Part shown: piece by piece, positions 23,089-36,193 of the stretch
Layout of the letters: the number at the start of each line of letters is the position of its first letter
How positions within the stretch are numbered: the first letter of the stretch is position 1
Assembly (NCBI GenBank): GCA_036874045.1
Contig: JAZBRI010000011.1
Span: 15,332,001 to 15,396,000 of the forward strand
Length of the DNA: 64,000 nt
Direction: 5' to 3'
Origin: Cymodocea nodosa
Taxonomy: Eukaryota; Streptophyta; Magnoliopsida; Alismatales; Cymodoceaceae
The notes under the pieces: generated by a model
Told to the model about the DNA's origin: nothing
Seen by the model: only the letters and a program-made list of their open reading frames with translations
Databases searched by the model: none
Made by a program: the position numbers and the translations under genes

Positions 23089-25251
23089 GTAAGAAATTGC
23101 AGTGTTCGTGATTTATGCTCCGTGTTTGCCTACTTTTGCTTAAAGAGAGTTGCTTTTTAAAGGCTGGAATATTTTTTTTTTTTGAATCACTTTTTAACTT
23201 TTACATAAACAGATCGGTTTTTTCCCCCCGAATTTTTGAGGGAATAAGTGGAGAATTTGGTTTTTTTTTTGCTGACATTCTGGTTTTTTTCATGATTAAC
23301 GGCGTCGTGTAGGCTTTGGCGGCAAGGTTACCTTACAGGCCCATATCGCTCGAAAAATGGGTTTCAGAATAAATAAATTATGTCATCATTTTTTGGATTC
23401 ATAATCTTTCTTTTCTGTTTCTTGTCTAGTAAGTATGCGCTTCAGTGTAGTCTGTCTTATATTCTAATACAAACATTATCATAATCAAAAACAAGTTTGT
23501 ACTCCTCCATTTTTCTTTTTCATTTGTTTTTAAACCTTTGCATTATCATTGAACGAGAATTTTTTTGAAGTGGCGAATGAGAATTGTTGAACCAACCCTT
23601 TTTGTTTGCTTAGTCAAAATTTGTTAGAGAAGATGTTCGGGCCTGTTCATTAGGAAGCGAATAGTGACGAGGTCTGAAAAATCCATTATTAAGCCTTTGA
23701 AGGGTAGTTTTCAGCATGGATTTCATGTAATAATCTGAGAGGATCCAACACGACTATGCTATGTTCATCTTTTCCTCCACTGCCATAATTCCTCTTCCTA
23801 CCATCTATTCTGTCTTCCATCTACTATATTTCCACAAACTATGTTACTCATCCTTGCACTTCACGTGTGACGAATAATCTCTCTTTCTCTTCAACAGCTG
23901 TGACATAGCAAATTATAGTGCTCCTGTTTTGTCGAAAAGATTTGGCTTCTCTGAAAGTGCTGTATCTTGGAAGTATACCACCAAAACTTGTGCGAGGAGG
24001 ATGTGTTCCCTGTTTTGAGGATAGCCTGCTTCTATTCGAACGTACGTCCATCACACAGGTCACTCTAATTTTTGTACTCTATTTATGTCTTTTTGGTGGT
24101 TTGATTTTTTTTTTTTTGTCTGTTTCTTGCCACTCATGGTAAATCACACTGTACTCTCTTCATCTTACTGCAATAGATCTTCTTTGGCTTACTTCTTTTT
24201 TCCATTTGGTGTATCCTTTTTTTGATCATCTATCCTTTCCTCTGTCCGTGGCACTGTTCTATACCATTCTATGATAACAAACGACGAACCTTAGCTTCAA
24301 TCTTCTAAGAAGCTGCAATTTGGATGAACCATGTACTTTAATATATCGAGCAGTGGTGTTTGGAAAAAGCCATACTGGAATAAATGGTTTAGATTACTAG
24401 ACTAGTAACACAAATATTGAAATGTCAAATGCATTTTTTTCTATAAAATGCACGACAAGCTAATTTGTCAGGTAACAGCCTTCTTCCGTGGCCATGTGAA
24501 TTTCTTTAAAACCATCAGGCCACTGTTCTAGGTATAGTGGAAACTCTCACATGGATGGTTGGGTTATCAATTGAACATTGAACTGAATCATCAACGAAGT
24601 GAGAAGATAAAAGTACAGATTTTGGTGTTACCATTCCCTTCCCAATATCTCCTCTCTCTTCAGTAGTGGCTGTAATTATGATTGAATTGAACTGTGAAAC
24701 AGACAGCCTGGTGCATTGTACTGTGATTTATTGAGACATATCCAAAGAGTTCCCCCTTTTACTGGATAGCATCAGATAATGCTCTAAATATATTTGGAGA
24801 TTTACAACAAGATTTCGTTCATTCATGGCTTAAATTGACCAAGTATGGTTATGATTTTTTATTAGAATGAATCACTTGAAAGATATGATTACATAGAGTT
24901 TGTGATGTAATTATCCCATGTATGTGATATGATTATGATCCATTCTTCCACAAAAAGATTAAATGATCCCTACACTATGTAGAGTTTTGTTCATTTAAAT
25001 CTTCTTTAATCATGTTCTCCTTCATTGATAAGAGTTGGCTACTTCATTGCTTGGACGAGTAATTGTGATGGTTCTGAAATAACATGATTTCTAGTTTGAA
25101 CCAAACTTCTAGAATCTTCATGTCCTCCATCTAATCAAACTGTACCATCTGTTGTTTGAATAGTTTACTGTTTTTTGTGCCGTCTGTTTCTTATATTCGT
25201 TGCATTTCATACAGGTTTGTGGAACTGTTGTGAGTTGCTATTGTTGCAGCA

Positions 25252-28200
25252 ATGGCAAACCATCTGTTTTTTCCACAGTTGATCTTAGCACTTCTTGTGC
25301 TCTCCACGATCCAACTTGCATGCTCTCAGACTGTTGAAAATCATTTGCTCCTTGAATTCAAAAAGAAGTTAGAGGATCCCACTAAGTGCCTTGATAGTTG
25401 GAAGGAGTCTCAACATCCATGCCAGTTCTTTGGTGTCACCTGTGACAGAAATACTGGTGTTGTTACTGGTATAATGCTTAAGAATTTATCACTCTCTGGT
25501 GTGATCTCACCTTCAGTCTTTAGATTGCCTGCCCTAATTTCTTTGGATCTGGGACAGAATAAAATCTCTGGTGGTATACCTCTAGAGTTGCTGAATTGCA
25601 GTAGCCTTCAAGTTCTTAATCTCTCAAACAATGCCATGACAGGTGTCTTACCAGACCTTTCCCCTATGAAGAATTTGAGGGCTCTGGACTTGTCAACAAA
25701 CCAATTCTCTGGTGAATTCCCACGATGGGTGGGAAACCTACGTGGGCTTGTTCAGCTAGGGCTTGGGGAGAATGCTTTCAAGGAAGGAGTTGTCCCTGAA
25801 AATATTGGAAACTTGAGGAACCTTACATGGCTGTTTTTAGGACAGTGCAATCTTGTGGGAGAGATACCACTCTCTGTTTTTAGATTGACGTCATTGGGAA
25901 CCTTGGATTTCTCTCGCAACCAGTTGTCTGGACCATTCCCTAGAGCAATTTCAAATATTCGCAACCTCTTCAAGATTGAGCTGTACGCAAACAATTTTAC
26001 TGGAGAGATCTCACCGGAATTTTCTGACCTTACCATGTTACGGGAACTGGACCTTTCCAAGAACCAAATTGGAGGTGAGCTTCCCCTTGAGTTTGGCAAT
26101 CTGAAGCAGCTCAGAATTCTACAATTATATAGAAACAATTTCCATGGTCAAATTCCTAATGGTCTTGGTGATCTGAAGTACCTTGAGGCACTATCTATCT
26201 ATGAAAATGCCTTTACTGGAGAATTTCCTGCTAACTTGGGGCGCTTCTCACCTCTCAAAAGCATTGACATATCTGAAAATTATTTCACTGGACCTTTCCC
26301 AAGGTTCTTGTGTCAAAATAATGAGCTACTCTTCTTGCTTGCATTGGAGAACAACTTTTCAGGAGAATTCCCTGATTCTTATGGGGAATGCAAGTCTTTG
26401 GTTAGGTTTAGAATCAGCCAGAATTTCGTCAGTGGTAGGATACCAGAGGGTTTATGGGAACTACCATCTGCAACCATTATAGACGTTGCAGATAATGAAT
26501 TCACTGGAGGGATATCTTCAGATGTTGGTGCGTCAACAAGCTTGACTCAATTGTACCTGCAGAACAATAGATTCTCTGGTGAGCTTCCCATGGAGATTGG
26601 TAAGCTCTCCCAGTTGCAGAAGCTCATTGCTTATAATAACTCACTTTCTGGCGAAATTCCTTTCCAATTTGGTAGATTGGATCACCTCACTTCTTTGCAT
26701 CTGGAAGGAAATGCCTTGGTAGGGTCGATACCACATGAAATTGGTGAATGCAGGAATTTAGTGGACTTGAATCTTGCCAGGAATTCTTTGAGTGGTAGGA
26801 TTCCTCAAGAGCTATCCAATCTAATATCACTTAATTCATTGAACCTATCACAAAACATGCTACAAGGTTCAATTCCAGGAGGTTTACAATCACTAAAGCT
26901 AAGCTCCATAGATCTCTCTCAAAATTACCTATCTGGAGTTGTTCCATCTGGGCTTTTGATGATTACTGATGATGGGGCCTTTTCAGGTAATAAAGGTCTT
27001 TGTACAGATAAGCAATCGGTTAACCATGGAAATCATGAGGTGGGTGTTTGTCACTCTCATAAGCACGGGGAGATTAAGAAACGTCTGATCATGGTTTCTG
27101 TGTTATTGTCGATAATGATGCTACTTTTGGTTGGGCTGGCTTTCATTGGATATAGGAGCTTTAAGCTTGATGAGGCCCAAAGGGAGAAGAGTCTGGAGGT
27201 AGGTAATGAACACGATCCAAAGTGGAAGATGGAATCCTTTTATCCCACGGAATTTGATGCTGGAGAAATCTGCAATCTTACGGAGGACAATCTGATTGGC
27301 AGTGGCGGTGCTGGTAAGGTTTATCGCTTGTATTTAAAGAGAACTGGAGTGGCAGTTGCTGTCAAGCAGTTGTGGAAAGGAAGTGAAGCCAAGGTGTTAA
27401 TAGTAGAAATGGGGATACTGGGAAAGATAAGGCATAAGAATATATTGAAGCTATTTGCCTATTTGACAACAGGTTCTTTCAACTATCTCATTTTTGAATA
27501 CATGCCTAATGGCAACTTGCATCAAGCACTCCATCCCGAGTCAAAGGGTGGAAAACTAGAATTGGATTGGAACCAAAGATACAAGATTGCAATTGGTGCT
27601 GCTAAAGGTATAATGTACCTTCACCATGATTGTTCACCAGCAATCATCCATAGAGATATAAAGTCCACAAATATTTTGCTCGATGAGGATTATGAAGCAA
27701 AGATATCTGATTTTGGTATTGCGAAGGTTACACATCAGGTGGATTTGAGCAGTTTCGCGGGTACACATGGCTACATGGCCCCTGGTAATTTTCACGTTTA
27801 AGATTACACTTCTCACTTTTTGAGTAGTTTTCAATTGAAAAGAATAGCATGATTCTTTGATAGTAGTTAGTGCAAGTATCTATCCGTTCTTTCTATCTAA
27901 AATCTTGGAAAGATCATTTCTTGATATTTTTCTCATTAAAAAAGTCAAGTTCATTGATATATTCTATTGTGTTATTGCAGAACTTGCCTATTCTCTAAAA
28001 GTGACCGAGAAAAGTGACGTTTACAGCTTTGGTGTTGTCCTGCTAGAATTGGTCACTGGACGTTGTGCAATCGAACCAGAGTATGGTGAGGGAAAAGATA
28101 TAGTGTGCTGGGTTTCTGCTCGTCTTAATGGTGGCAACATATCAGAAGTTCTTGATCATAGGGTATGCTATTCTTGCGAGGAGGAAATGACCAAGGTATT

Positions 28201-28318
28201 AAAGGTTGCGATCCTTTGCACCACCAAGTTACCTTCTGTGCGTCCAAGCATGCGCGAAGTGGTTAATATGCTTTCTGATGCTGATTCTCCAAGTCTGCAT
28301 GGCAAGCCTAAGAAGTAG
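25252..28318 (+). CDS. CEPR2: CEPR2-type LRR receptor-like kinase
   Basis: Plasma-membrane class-XI LRR receptor kinase of the CEPR group. In Arabidopsis CEPR1/CEPR2 perceive CEP peptides that report nitrogen status and modulate root growth. Two exons, 25252-27784 and 27981-28318, are separated by a 196-bp GT-AG intron (phase 1) in the APE codon; together they encode 956 residues. In order: signal peptide (1-25), LRR cap ('HPCQFFGVTC'), about 20 LRRs, transmembrane helix near 611-634, and kinase domain from about 680. It has 'GSGGAGKVYR', Lys705 in 'AVK', 'HRDIKSTN' near 800, 'DFGIAK' near 820 and a spliced 'MAPELAYS'. The segments 'KVTEKSDVYSFGVVLLELVT' and 'CTTKLPSVRPSMREVV' are typical of CEPR2. 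The ATG follows directly on a splice acceptor. The gene looks intact; its exons are AT-richer than those of BAM3. Confidence 0.92.
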
Positions 28319-28515
28319 GAGAAATGGTAAAGTCTGCTAGTTTTTTTTCCTTGAGCAGACGTCAAGACATTCTTCGCATAGCATCAGCTACTGATTAAAA
28401 CAAGTTAATCATGGTAAGAGCATGTTTTGTATATATCTATATGACCATGTTTTGTTAATTACTAGGTAAATTTTCCATATTCGTGTACCATTTCCCTACA
28501 TGTCAATAAAGATGG
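28319..28515 (+). other. CEPR2 3' UTR
   Basis: The region downstream of the stop codon is T-rich. It includes 'aataaa' at 28505-28510, the nearest polyadenylation-like signal. The end point is inferred. Confidence 0.4.
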
Positions 28516-30897
28516 AGTTTGTTTTTTCTTCTAGCAAATTTAAATTTCCACATTGTTACCACTCTGCATTTTCTAAAAGCTCCACTTCAAATGGGCTGCC
28601 AAAGGCTAAAGGATCATATGAATTCTCAAAAATTCATTCGAAACGGAAACCTTAGAATTGTATGTAAGGATGGAGATTAAATGGCCTTCAGTCCTACGAT
28701 CAGACATCATTCGGGATGGAGTTTTCTGTAATGGTACCTTTTGATTGTTTATTTCTGAAAGATAATATCCGAATAAAAGTTTTGGGTGCGTCTAAGTTTT
28801 TTTGGTCCGAACTTCTATTTAGGATGTAGTTCTTGGCATATTTTTTTCCAGAAAAACAATTGAAACGAATCTCTCCGCTAGATTTTTTTTGAAAACCGTT
28901 GATCATTTTTTAAATTTGAATAATAAATTATAATGTTTTAATTAGTTAAGAACACGGTAGTCGTAATCCTTATCAGATTTAAATCTTGTTGAACATAAAA
29001 ATTATTATCATCATAGAAGAAGCTTTTCGTTTTTCTACAAATATGCATAGAAAATTTGTGGTATATGTCTTTTATAAGTACTTGTTTAAAAGGTAAAATC
29101 ATCTAGTTTCCAGAAAAATTTCAAAATTCATTTCTGAACATTGGTGTAACAGTAGATTTCTCTGAAAGAATTCAGCAAAAATGGGTTCTGTATTGAAATC
29201 TACACAACACCACTGCCTTCAAAAATTCGTATCTCTTTCTGTACAACTCCAAATCTAAAGTTCAAATGCTCAAATGAAACCTCAGAAATCATAGTTTTCA
29301 CAAAAAATGTAATGACACTCCACTTGAAATGACGCTATCCAATGCCATTAGCAAATAAGAAACAAATTGGAAAACCTAAAGATACGTTAAAACAGAGCAA
29401 CAAAAAGTACAACTATTCTCATCCATGGAACTAAGTTAAAATGTAATTAAACAATAATAGATTTAATGGAAAAACGACTCTATTTGCTACTGTAACATAA
29501 GATCCAATACAATATATATTAAGACAGATAATAGTAACATAAGAACGCAAGATCAAATACTGTTTGCACTGTTTTTTTTATATCGAAACACTAATATATG
29601 CGAATAGACAATAAAACATAAATATGTGACCTAACCTGCAAAAGTTTCTTCTGTCCTTCTATTTCCGCACAGTGAAAACAAAAGAAAGGACTTAACAAGG
29701 AAACGACTTTCGGATTTGCGTTGAAGAGAGAGAACAAGGGGAAGAGACCAAAAGAAACGAGGAGGGAGATCGAGTCAATGGCTTCATTGCGGAGAATTTT
29801 TCACTAGGGTAAGGACGAGGTGAAGAGGAGAAGTTTCGAACTTTTCAACGAGGGAAAGTCTTTTTTTTTTTTATACCAGTGGTAAGTGATGATAAATGGT
29901 GGAAAATAAGCATTGTACATGAATACTTGAAAAACGATAGAAATTTTTTCATCATATTCTACTCTATCATTTTTTTTTTTAAAGTATACAAACATTCACT
30001 TCATATCATCTTCTTTGGTTACAAATTGAAAAACTTTAGATTTACAATCCTTTAACTCATTAAAAAAAAAAAAAAACTGTGACCAAACACAACTACCAAT
30101 CGAATCAAAATCGGAACGATGAAAGTTTTGTCAAAATGAACATGTCATCTAATTTGAATTTATGCTTCGAGTGTAGGTAGGGCGATCCGATGCTTTTCGT
30201 TGATAAGCTTTCGTTTATTTTGTCTTTGATTCGTTTTTGCATCGAATTTAAACTTGAAAGAGAGGGCTCGAAATCATATTTATTGAGCTTGGGTTACATA
30301 AAAGTCCTTTAAGTTTTTATATAATCACATATAAGTTCAAATATTCACATCCAAGGAGAAGCATTATTCTCTTTTTTTACGTTAACATTTTTTAACAATT
30401 ATCACAATGCCATAATATTACGACTACATACCAGTTCTACCAAAGAATTATTATAACCACAACTCTCACTCTTTTTTTTTAAAAGATCTCAAATTCTTTA
30501 ATACGAACACACAAGCTCAGACCTCATTTGAAATCACGCTTTAGGATTCCAACCCTTCAGGAAACAAACACTAGATTTAAACCGATCGAAATACAAAAAT
30601 TGTATTCTGAACAAGCTGATTGCTGGGTACATATAGTTGCAGACATTATTTGATTTTTTTTTATTTTTTTAAATTCGACCTTAATTAGTTGCAGGCATTG
30701 GCATGGTAAACAAAAAAAAAGGGTGGATACGGCTGAGGCTTCGACCGCAGAACTAATTGGAACATTACGACGACGCAATTGGTTGAATGGGTATGAAGTC
30801 AAATACGTGTACGTCAAACAGATCACCGGTCAATGGACCTTTTTATTTTTCTCTTTTGGGTCCGGTCGCTTTACCTTTTGCTTCCTTCCGTCGTTGT

Positions 30898-31040
30898 CTC
30901 CACCCATCCATCTATCCATCCATCCATCCATCCATCCATCCATCCTTCCTTCCTTCCTTCCTTCCTTCCTTCCTTCCTTCCCTTCCTTCCCTTCCTTCCT
31001 TCCCTTCCTTCCTTCCTTCCCTTCCTTCCCTTCCTTCCAC
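30898..31040 (+). repeat. Compound microsatellite (CATC)n(CTTC)n
   Basis: About ten ATCC units pass directly into TTCC units, and then into a mixed array of TTCC and TTCCC units. The change of motif along the array is gradual, suggesting one repeat gave rise to the other by point change and slippage. Confidence 0.95.
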
Positions 31041-32587
31041 TTATGGTTGAAGTGGGAGCACGACTCCTCTCCGGCGGTACATCAGAAGAACGAGAGTCTT
31101 CGGTTTTATTTCTAACCACTACGTTTCGTTGGTATCGACCTCGACTTGCCAACTACAAGAGTTTTCGGCTTTTCTTTTAATATAAGATCATTTCATTAGG
31201 CCTCCTTTACTCGCAACCTTTTTCTTAGATCATACAAATATCTTATTTTTGAATCCAGTGGATGGATGTACAAGGAATTGAATCCGAAATACTCTGATAA
31301 TATAGACATTCAACTTAATCTTAACTGGTTATGATCAAAGACGTTAGGCGTCTAATATACTTATTATGCAAATATCCTTCCTATTTCTATATCACGGGAT
31401 TATTCTGGATAAAAATGTAGACATTCGTGGAGTATGTAATCTTCCAACACTGATTAACTTAATCCAGATGGAAATAGCATTAGCATTATAATAATAAAAA
31501 CTGCATTACGAACGAGACTTTATTATCGTGAAGTGGCGTGACAAGAACTTCGAATTCCATCCATTGAGAATTAATTAAACACGCCATAAATTCACCGACC
31601 TTTCCGTTCGAAAGAAAAGAAAAGAAAGCCTAAACTTGTACAGTGGATCGTACAATTAATTATATGGTTCTATCTTTTTCGGCGAATCACGTGGGGTTAT
31701 GCGAATATACTGCGTCTTTAATTAAATACGCTTCTGCAGAAAAATTAAGACCTCGTTATTAAGCGATTAAAAGGAACCTGGGATCTTCGGCGAAGTACAT
31801 CAATTATCCACGCAATAAGAAATACGTGTTATCCAAATTAATCGCCGAGCATCGAGTCCCAAACATGTGGCTCGGAACAAAATAAGAGACATATGCATTT
31901 TACGCCAAAACCTTGGGCGAAAAATAGAAATATTTGCAAATTATATCGACGACGTACAACACTGGAGTTATCAGTTATGGCGGCTTGAAATTAATTTTGA
32001 TCGATCTTTCACATTATTACCACCCAACAACGACAACAAGCTTGCTAACTTTATGTTCGAGTTTCCTTCCATTCGCTTCCGTCTACCGCTGAATCCATGG
32101 TTAATGGAAAACATATCCTGAAAAGAAAAATACATCTTTGGGATCCATTTTTGAAGGTTCGGTAATCCGAATGATGATAAAAAGGGTGGGATTAAGGCTT
32201 CGTAGGCAAAAGATGTAACATTAATGGACCAGCTAAATAAACCTTAATTTTTATCAGTACGATCAATCATCAAGCAATCGATTCGATCTAAAGAACCAAC
32301 TTGTGTTAACTAATACCATGCAAATTGATGTTTCTTATCAAAACTCAAATTTTGTTTTGCCGACTGCTGCGTCTTCTTATCTGTTTTTTTATATAAAAAA
32401 ACTACGGTCATGTATATATATATTATTTCCAATATTCCATCTTATAACTAGTTATGGATAATAAATGAAGAGATTTATCATTATATATTAGTCTAAATCT
32501 TATCTCGACATTTTCTGATGTGAAACTTTTTATACTTTTTTTTTTTCACTTTTTGAGTTATCTTGGGTTTATTTTGGTACCGTAATA

Positions 32588-32925
32588 TTATCTTACAAAT
32601 AAACGAGCGTAAGTTTATTCTGATAACGTAATATTATATTTGTTAATCATTTGGTTGTGAGATGAATATTTAAATAGCTTAAAAATTAACGTGTGAAAGT
32701 CGAAAAATACAACTTTGGATATAACTACTCCATGGTTATCTATCAATCAACGCTAAATTAGTTAGTCGAAAAATAAACGAGCGTAAGCTTATCTATCAAT
32801 CAACGCTAAATTATCTTACAAATAAACGAGCGTAAGTTTATTCTGATACCGTAATATTATATTTGTTAATCATTTGGTTGTGAGATGAATATTTAAATAG
32901 CTTAAAAATTAACGTGTGAAAAATA
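32588..32925 (+). repeat. Tandem duplication, period 223 bp, with nested partial copy
   Basis: A block of about 105 bases from 'tcttacaaataaacgagcg' at 32591 is repeated almost unchanged from 32814, running through '...ttaaaaattaacgtgtgaaa'. Between them is a partial copy ('aaaataaacgagcgtaagctt' at 32770) and a doubled 'ttatctatcaatcaacgcta' (about 32736 and 32790). The structure is that of successive local duplications about 0.8 kb upstream of the CCR gene. Confidence 0.9.
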
Positions 32926-33659
32926 CCCTTCATCAGGTTCAGATTTCACCATCGTATGTAGTTTTTGTTAATGCTAAATTAATTATTTTCGTACATTGAA
33001 TTAAAATAATCATTACTAAATACATCTCCAGCAAAACAAGCTTTATTTTTACCGTCATTTAAAAAAATAGAAATACAACACCTACGTTGACTGACGGGCA
33101 ACTGGAATAGATTTTGCGGTAGCTTATATAGTTTATAAATAATAAAAAAACAAAATCCAAATTCAGATGTGTTTCCAGAAACCTTTATGAATAACAAACA
33201 GAGAATGGAATTGCAGGCGTGTTTCGAGAAGCTCCTTCTCCCGAGTGGTCATAAGCAGGAACGTGGTCGCTCGGTGGAGCCCGTAGGACGAGTTCCAAGG
33301 CTTCCGCCTCCGAATTCTAACGGCGGCCGGCGGCTCGTCGGACATCGACCATCGCCATCAAGGCACCAAATCCACACCCGCTCACGGCCACAACCAACGC
33401 GGTGAAGAAGTCAAACTTGTACGGGGACCACCGAAAACATTAGGCTTTTGGGAATCAAACACCGTGTGTTTCAGAAGACTCGGTCCTCCTCCTCCACCAC
33501 CACCACCACCATAACCACCTCCTCCTCCTCCCATCTGCGTATTTCACTTCTCTCCCCCCCGCCCCACCCAACAACAAATAAGAAGAAATAAACACCAGAC
33601 ACAGTCCAGTCCCTCGCCCATCATCACCTCGATCTCCTCTCGAACTACTTCCAACCACA

Positions 33660-33713
33660 ATGAGATTTCACATTTCTCCACTTCCATGTCGTCCCCTTCA
33701 CTTATCCTCATAG
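33660..33713 (+). promoter_or_regulatory. Upstream ORF overlapping the CCR start codon
   Basis: An ATG at 33660, 26 bases before the main start and in another frame, opens a 17-codon ORF ending at TAG 33711-33713, inside the CCR coding region. Its context (cacaATGag) is usable. If it lies in the mRNA, it should lower translation of the main ORF, or force leaky scanning. Confidence 0.45.
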
Positions 33714-36193
33714 CAATCTTTCTTCTCTACTTCCTCTGTTCTCCGAGAACGCTACTTCACCTCCACGCTTCACCTCTCTCCACGGTGGCCGTATCCTTCG
33801 CTTCTAACCAAACGATTGTCTGCGCCCTTGTCATCACCCCCGACAACTACCATCGGGACGACGAAGGCGATGGTCGGTACTCGCTCAATTGTACTTCTAT
33901 TCCAAACCGACGCACCCAGAACTACCCCGCCGGGAAGGCTTACTACGCGGCCGTCGCGGCCGGGGATGGCTTCCTGTGCGGTCTGTTCAAGAATCCATCC
34001 TCCAATATCTCCGTCATGCGGTGGTGGGAGTTCCCGGACGGAACTGCCAACGAGACAAAGACGACCGTGAAGAGGTTGTACAAAGGCTGGCCGATAGTGA
34101 AGCTCGAAGCAGGAGAGAAGCACGTCTGTGGATTGATCGGTGAGGAACGGAGAATGAGCTGCTGGCGGTGGCCGTCGTTTAAGCCGCCCACCCTCACCGG
34201 CCTTGTCGACATCGCCGTCGGCAAGAATTTTGTCTGCGCTCTGTCTAGTTCCGGCAACATCACGTGCCACAGTGACTGTGATGTCCACGATGTAGTGGCC
34301 AACGTGCCGACTGGAAACTTCACGATTGTCGCTGCTGGTGACAGTCATGCGTGCGCCTTGTCGACTGCCGGGAAATTATATTGTTGGGGGAGCGGAGCTC
34401 CGGCCATCGACGGCAATAGCACATACACGTCCTTGGCGTTGGGACGCAACCGGACATGCGCAATACGCGAGGGCGGCACTGTGGTCTGCTGGGGCGATGG
34501 ATTTTCTCTGCCGGAGACGGTAAGGGGAGTAAAGTTCTTGCTGATAAGCGCTAAGAAGGGAGTATTTTGTGGAGTCAGGAGGGATAATTTCGCTTTGTAT
34601 TGTTGGGGAAACGACGAGTTTGATTTGAACAATTCGACCGTGTTGTTCAAGCAAGTTCTTCCAGGACCATGTGTTGCTGCTCGCTCTTGCTCAAACGTAA
34701 TGCCAGGTAGTGCCAATCTCTGCCCGGGAGAAACCCGTATTTGCGAGCTCCAGGCACCCACCTCTCCGCCAACGCAACCACAACCGCCGTCGAAGCCTAC
34801 CGGTGGTGGCTGGGGTGGTAAGCCTGGGAATAGGTTGGTGTACATGGTCGTGGGAAGCGTGGCTCTTGGTCTTACATTGTCCATGTTGTTCGCATTCCTA
34901 TTCTTTAGGTACTGCAAAAAGAAGTGCCAGTGCCATAGAGTTCACGATTCCGGTCCGCTGGAGGAGGCCCCACCGCCACCACCAGCAGCTACGCCACCGT
35001 TACCGGCTTCAGTGAAAAACAGATCCCATCCAACAATGGAACGCCGGTTAAGCGAGCTGATCGTCCAAGGCCACAGCTCCACCATCGAACATTACCCTTT
35101 CCAGATGCTGATCGATGCCACCGATGGGTTCTCCGAAGAGAAGAAGATTGGGTCCGGTGGGTACGGATCGGTGTACCGCGCCGAGCTCAATGGCCGGGAA
35201 GTTGCAATCAAAAGAGCCGAGTTCCTGCCGACTTGCGGAAATAGGAGGTATCATTCATCCATTCTTCCGACATTTCCAAATACGAGACGAGAGTATTAGA
35301 TTTTATAGCATATATAAGCCAATTCTGGTACCAGTGCGTTGCCAAAGAGACAAGTTAGTTAATATGGGTGTGATGATTCTTGTAGGTCGTCGGAGCAGGA
35401 GGACGCCTTCTTGGCGGAGCTGGTATTCCTCTCCCGCGTGAATCACCGGAATCTCGTTCGCCTCCTCGGCTTCTACCAGGACGACATGGAGCTCGTCCTC
35501 GTCTACGACTACATGGTCAACGGAACCCTGTACGATCACCTGCACAAGCTCCCCAGCTCTCCAATCTCCTCATGGAAACGTCGCATCACCTTGGCGCTCG
35601 ACGCCGCGCGTGGCATCGAGTACCTCCACCGATACGCCGTCCCGGCCATCATCCACCGGGACATCAAGTCGTCGAACATCCTTCTAGACGAGACCTGGAC
35701 GGCCAAAGTCTCCGATTTCGGCCTCTCCCTCACTGGCCCTGACGAAGACGCCTCCCACATCTCCCTCCGCGTTGCGGGGACCGTCGGCTACATGGACCCG
35801 GAGTACTATCGAACTCAATGCCTCACGACAAAGAGCGACGTCTACAGCTTTGGGGTGGTCCTCCTCGAGCTGCTCACAGGGTGCAAGGCCATCCACCGCG
35901 AAAGCGGAGACGAGGGGGGGAGCTTCGACGGCGACCCACGCAACGTGGTTGACTTCGCGGTGCCACAAATCAACAACGACGAGGTGCAAAACGTGCTCGA
36001 CCCCAAGCTGTGTCCGCCACGTCCGTCGGAGATCGAAGCTGTGCAGCAACTGGGGTACCTCGCCGCCGACTGCGTCAGGCTGGAGGGCAAGGACCGGCCC
36101 GACATGACGGATGTGGTGTACGGGTTGGAGGTGGCGCTGGACGCGTGTGCTGGATCACCCCTGGTCCGGTCCATGACGACTCACTCGGTTTGA
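33686..36193 (+). CDS. CRINKLY4-related receptor kinase (CCR3/CCR4 type)
   Basis: Membrane receptor-like kinase of the CR4/ACR4 family; ACR4 itself controls epidermal and root stem-cell division, while CCR ligands are unknown. Two exons, 33686-35247 and 35386-36193, joined by a 138-bp GT-AG intron (phase 2), give 789 residues. In order: signal peptide (1-28); a domain of RCC1-like crinkly repeats with recurrent 'CALS..G...CWG' (C-x-W-G pairs, e.g. 'ACALSTAGKLYCWGSG'); a short Cys-rich stretch; Pro-rich linker; transmembrane helix 384-408; and kinase from about 483. It has 'GSGGYGSVYR', Lys509, 'HRDIKSSN' near 611, 'DFGLSLTGPD' near 631 and 'MDPEYY'. The TNFR-like cysteine repeats of ACR4 are absent, as in the CCR subgroup, and 'SLTGPDEDASHISL' is a CCR3/CCR4 signature. 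I cannot decide between the two. The gene looks intact. Confidence 0.92.

Larger units (their letters stand above)
28516..33480. other. Intergenic between CEPR2 and the CCR kinase
   Basis: AT-rich with no recognisable gene. It contains the tetranucleotide microsatellite at 30900-31040 and the tandem duplication at 32588-32925, entered separately. ORFs across 30723-31180 are products of the microsatellite. Confidence 0.55.

Noticed and set aside
30723-31180. Overlapping open frames rich in Pro-Ser-Ile-His or Gly-Arg-Lys
   Set aside because: They are translations of the (CATC)n(CTTC)n microsatellite, open in all frames because the repeats contain no stops.
33163-33405. Opposing ORFs in front of the CCR gene
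   Set aside because: They lie in the likely promoter or leader region, with no homologous motif and no consistent strand.
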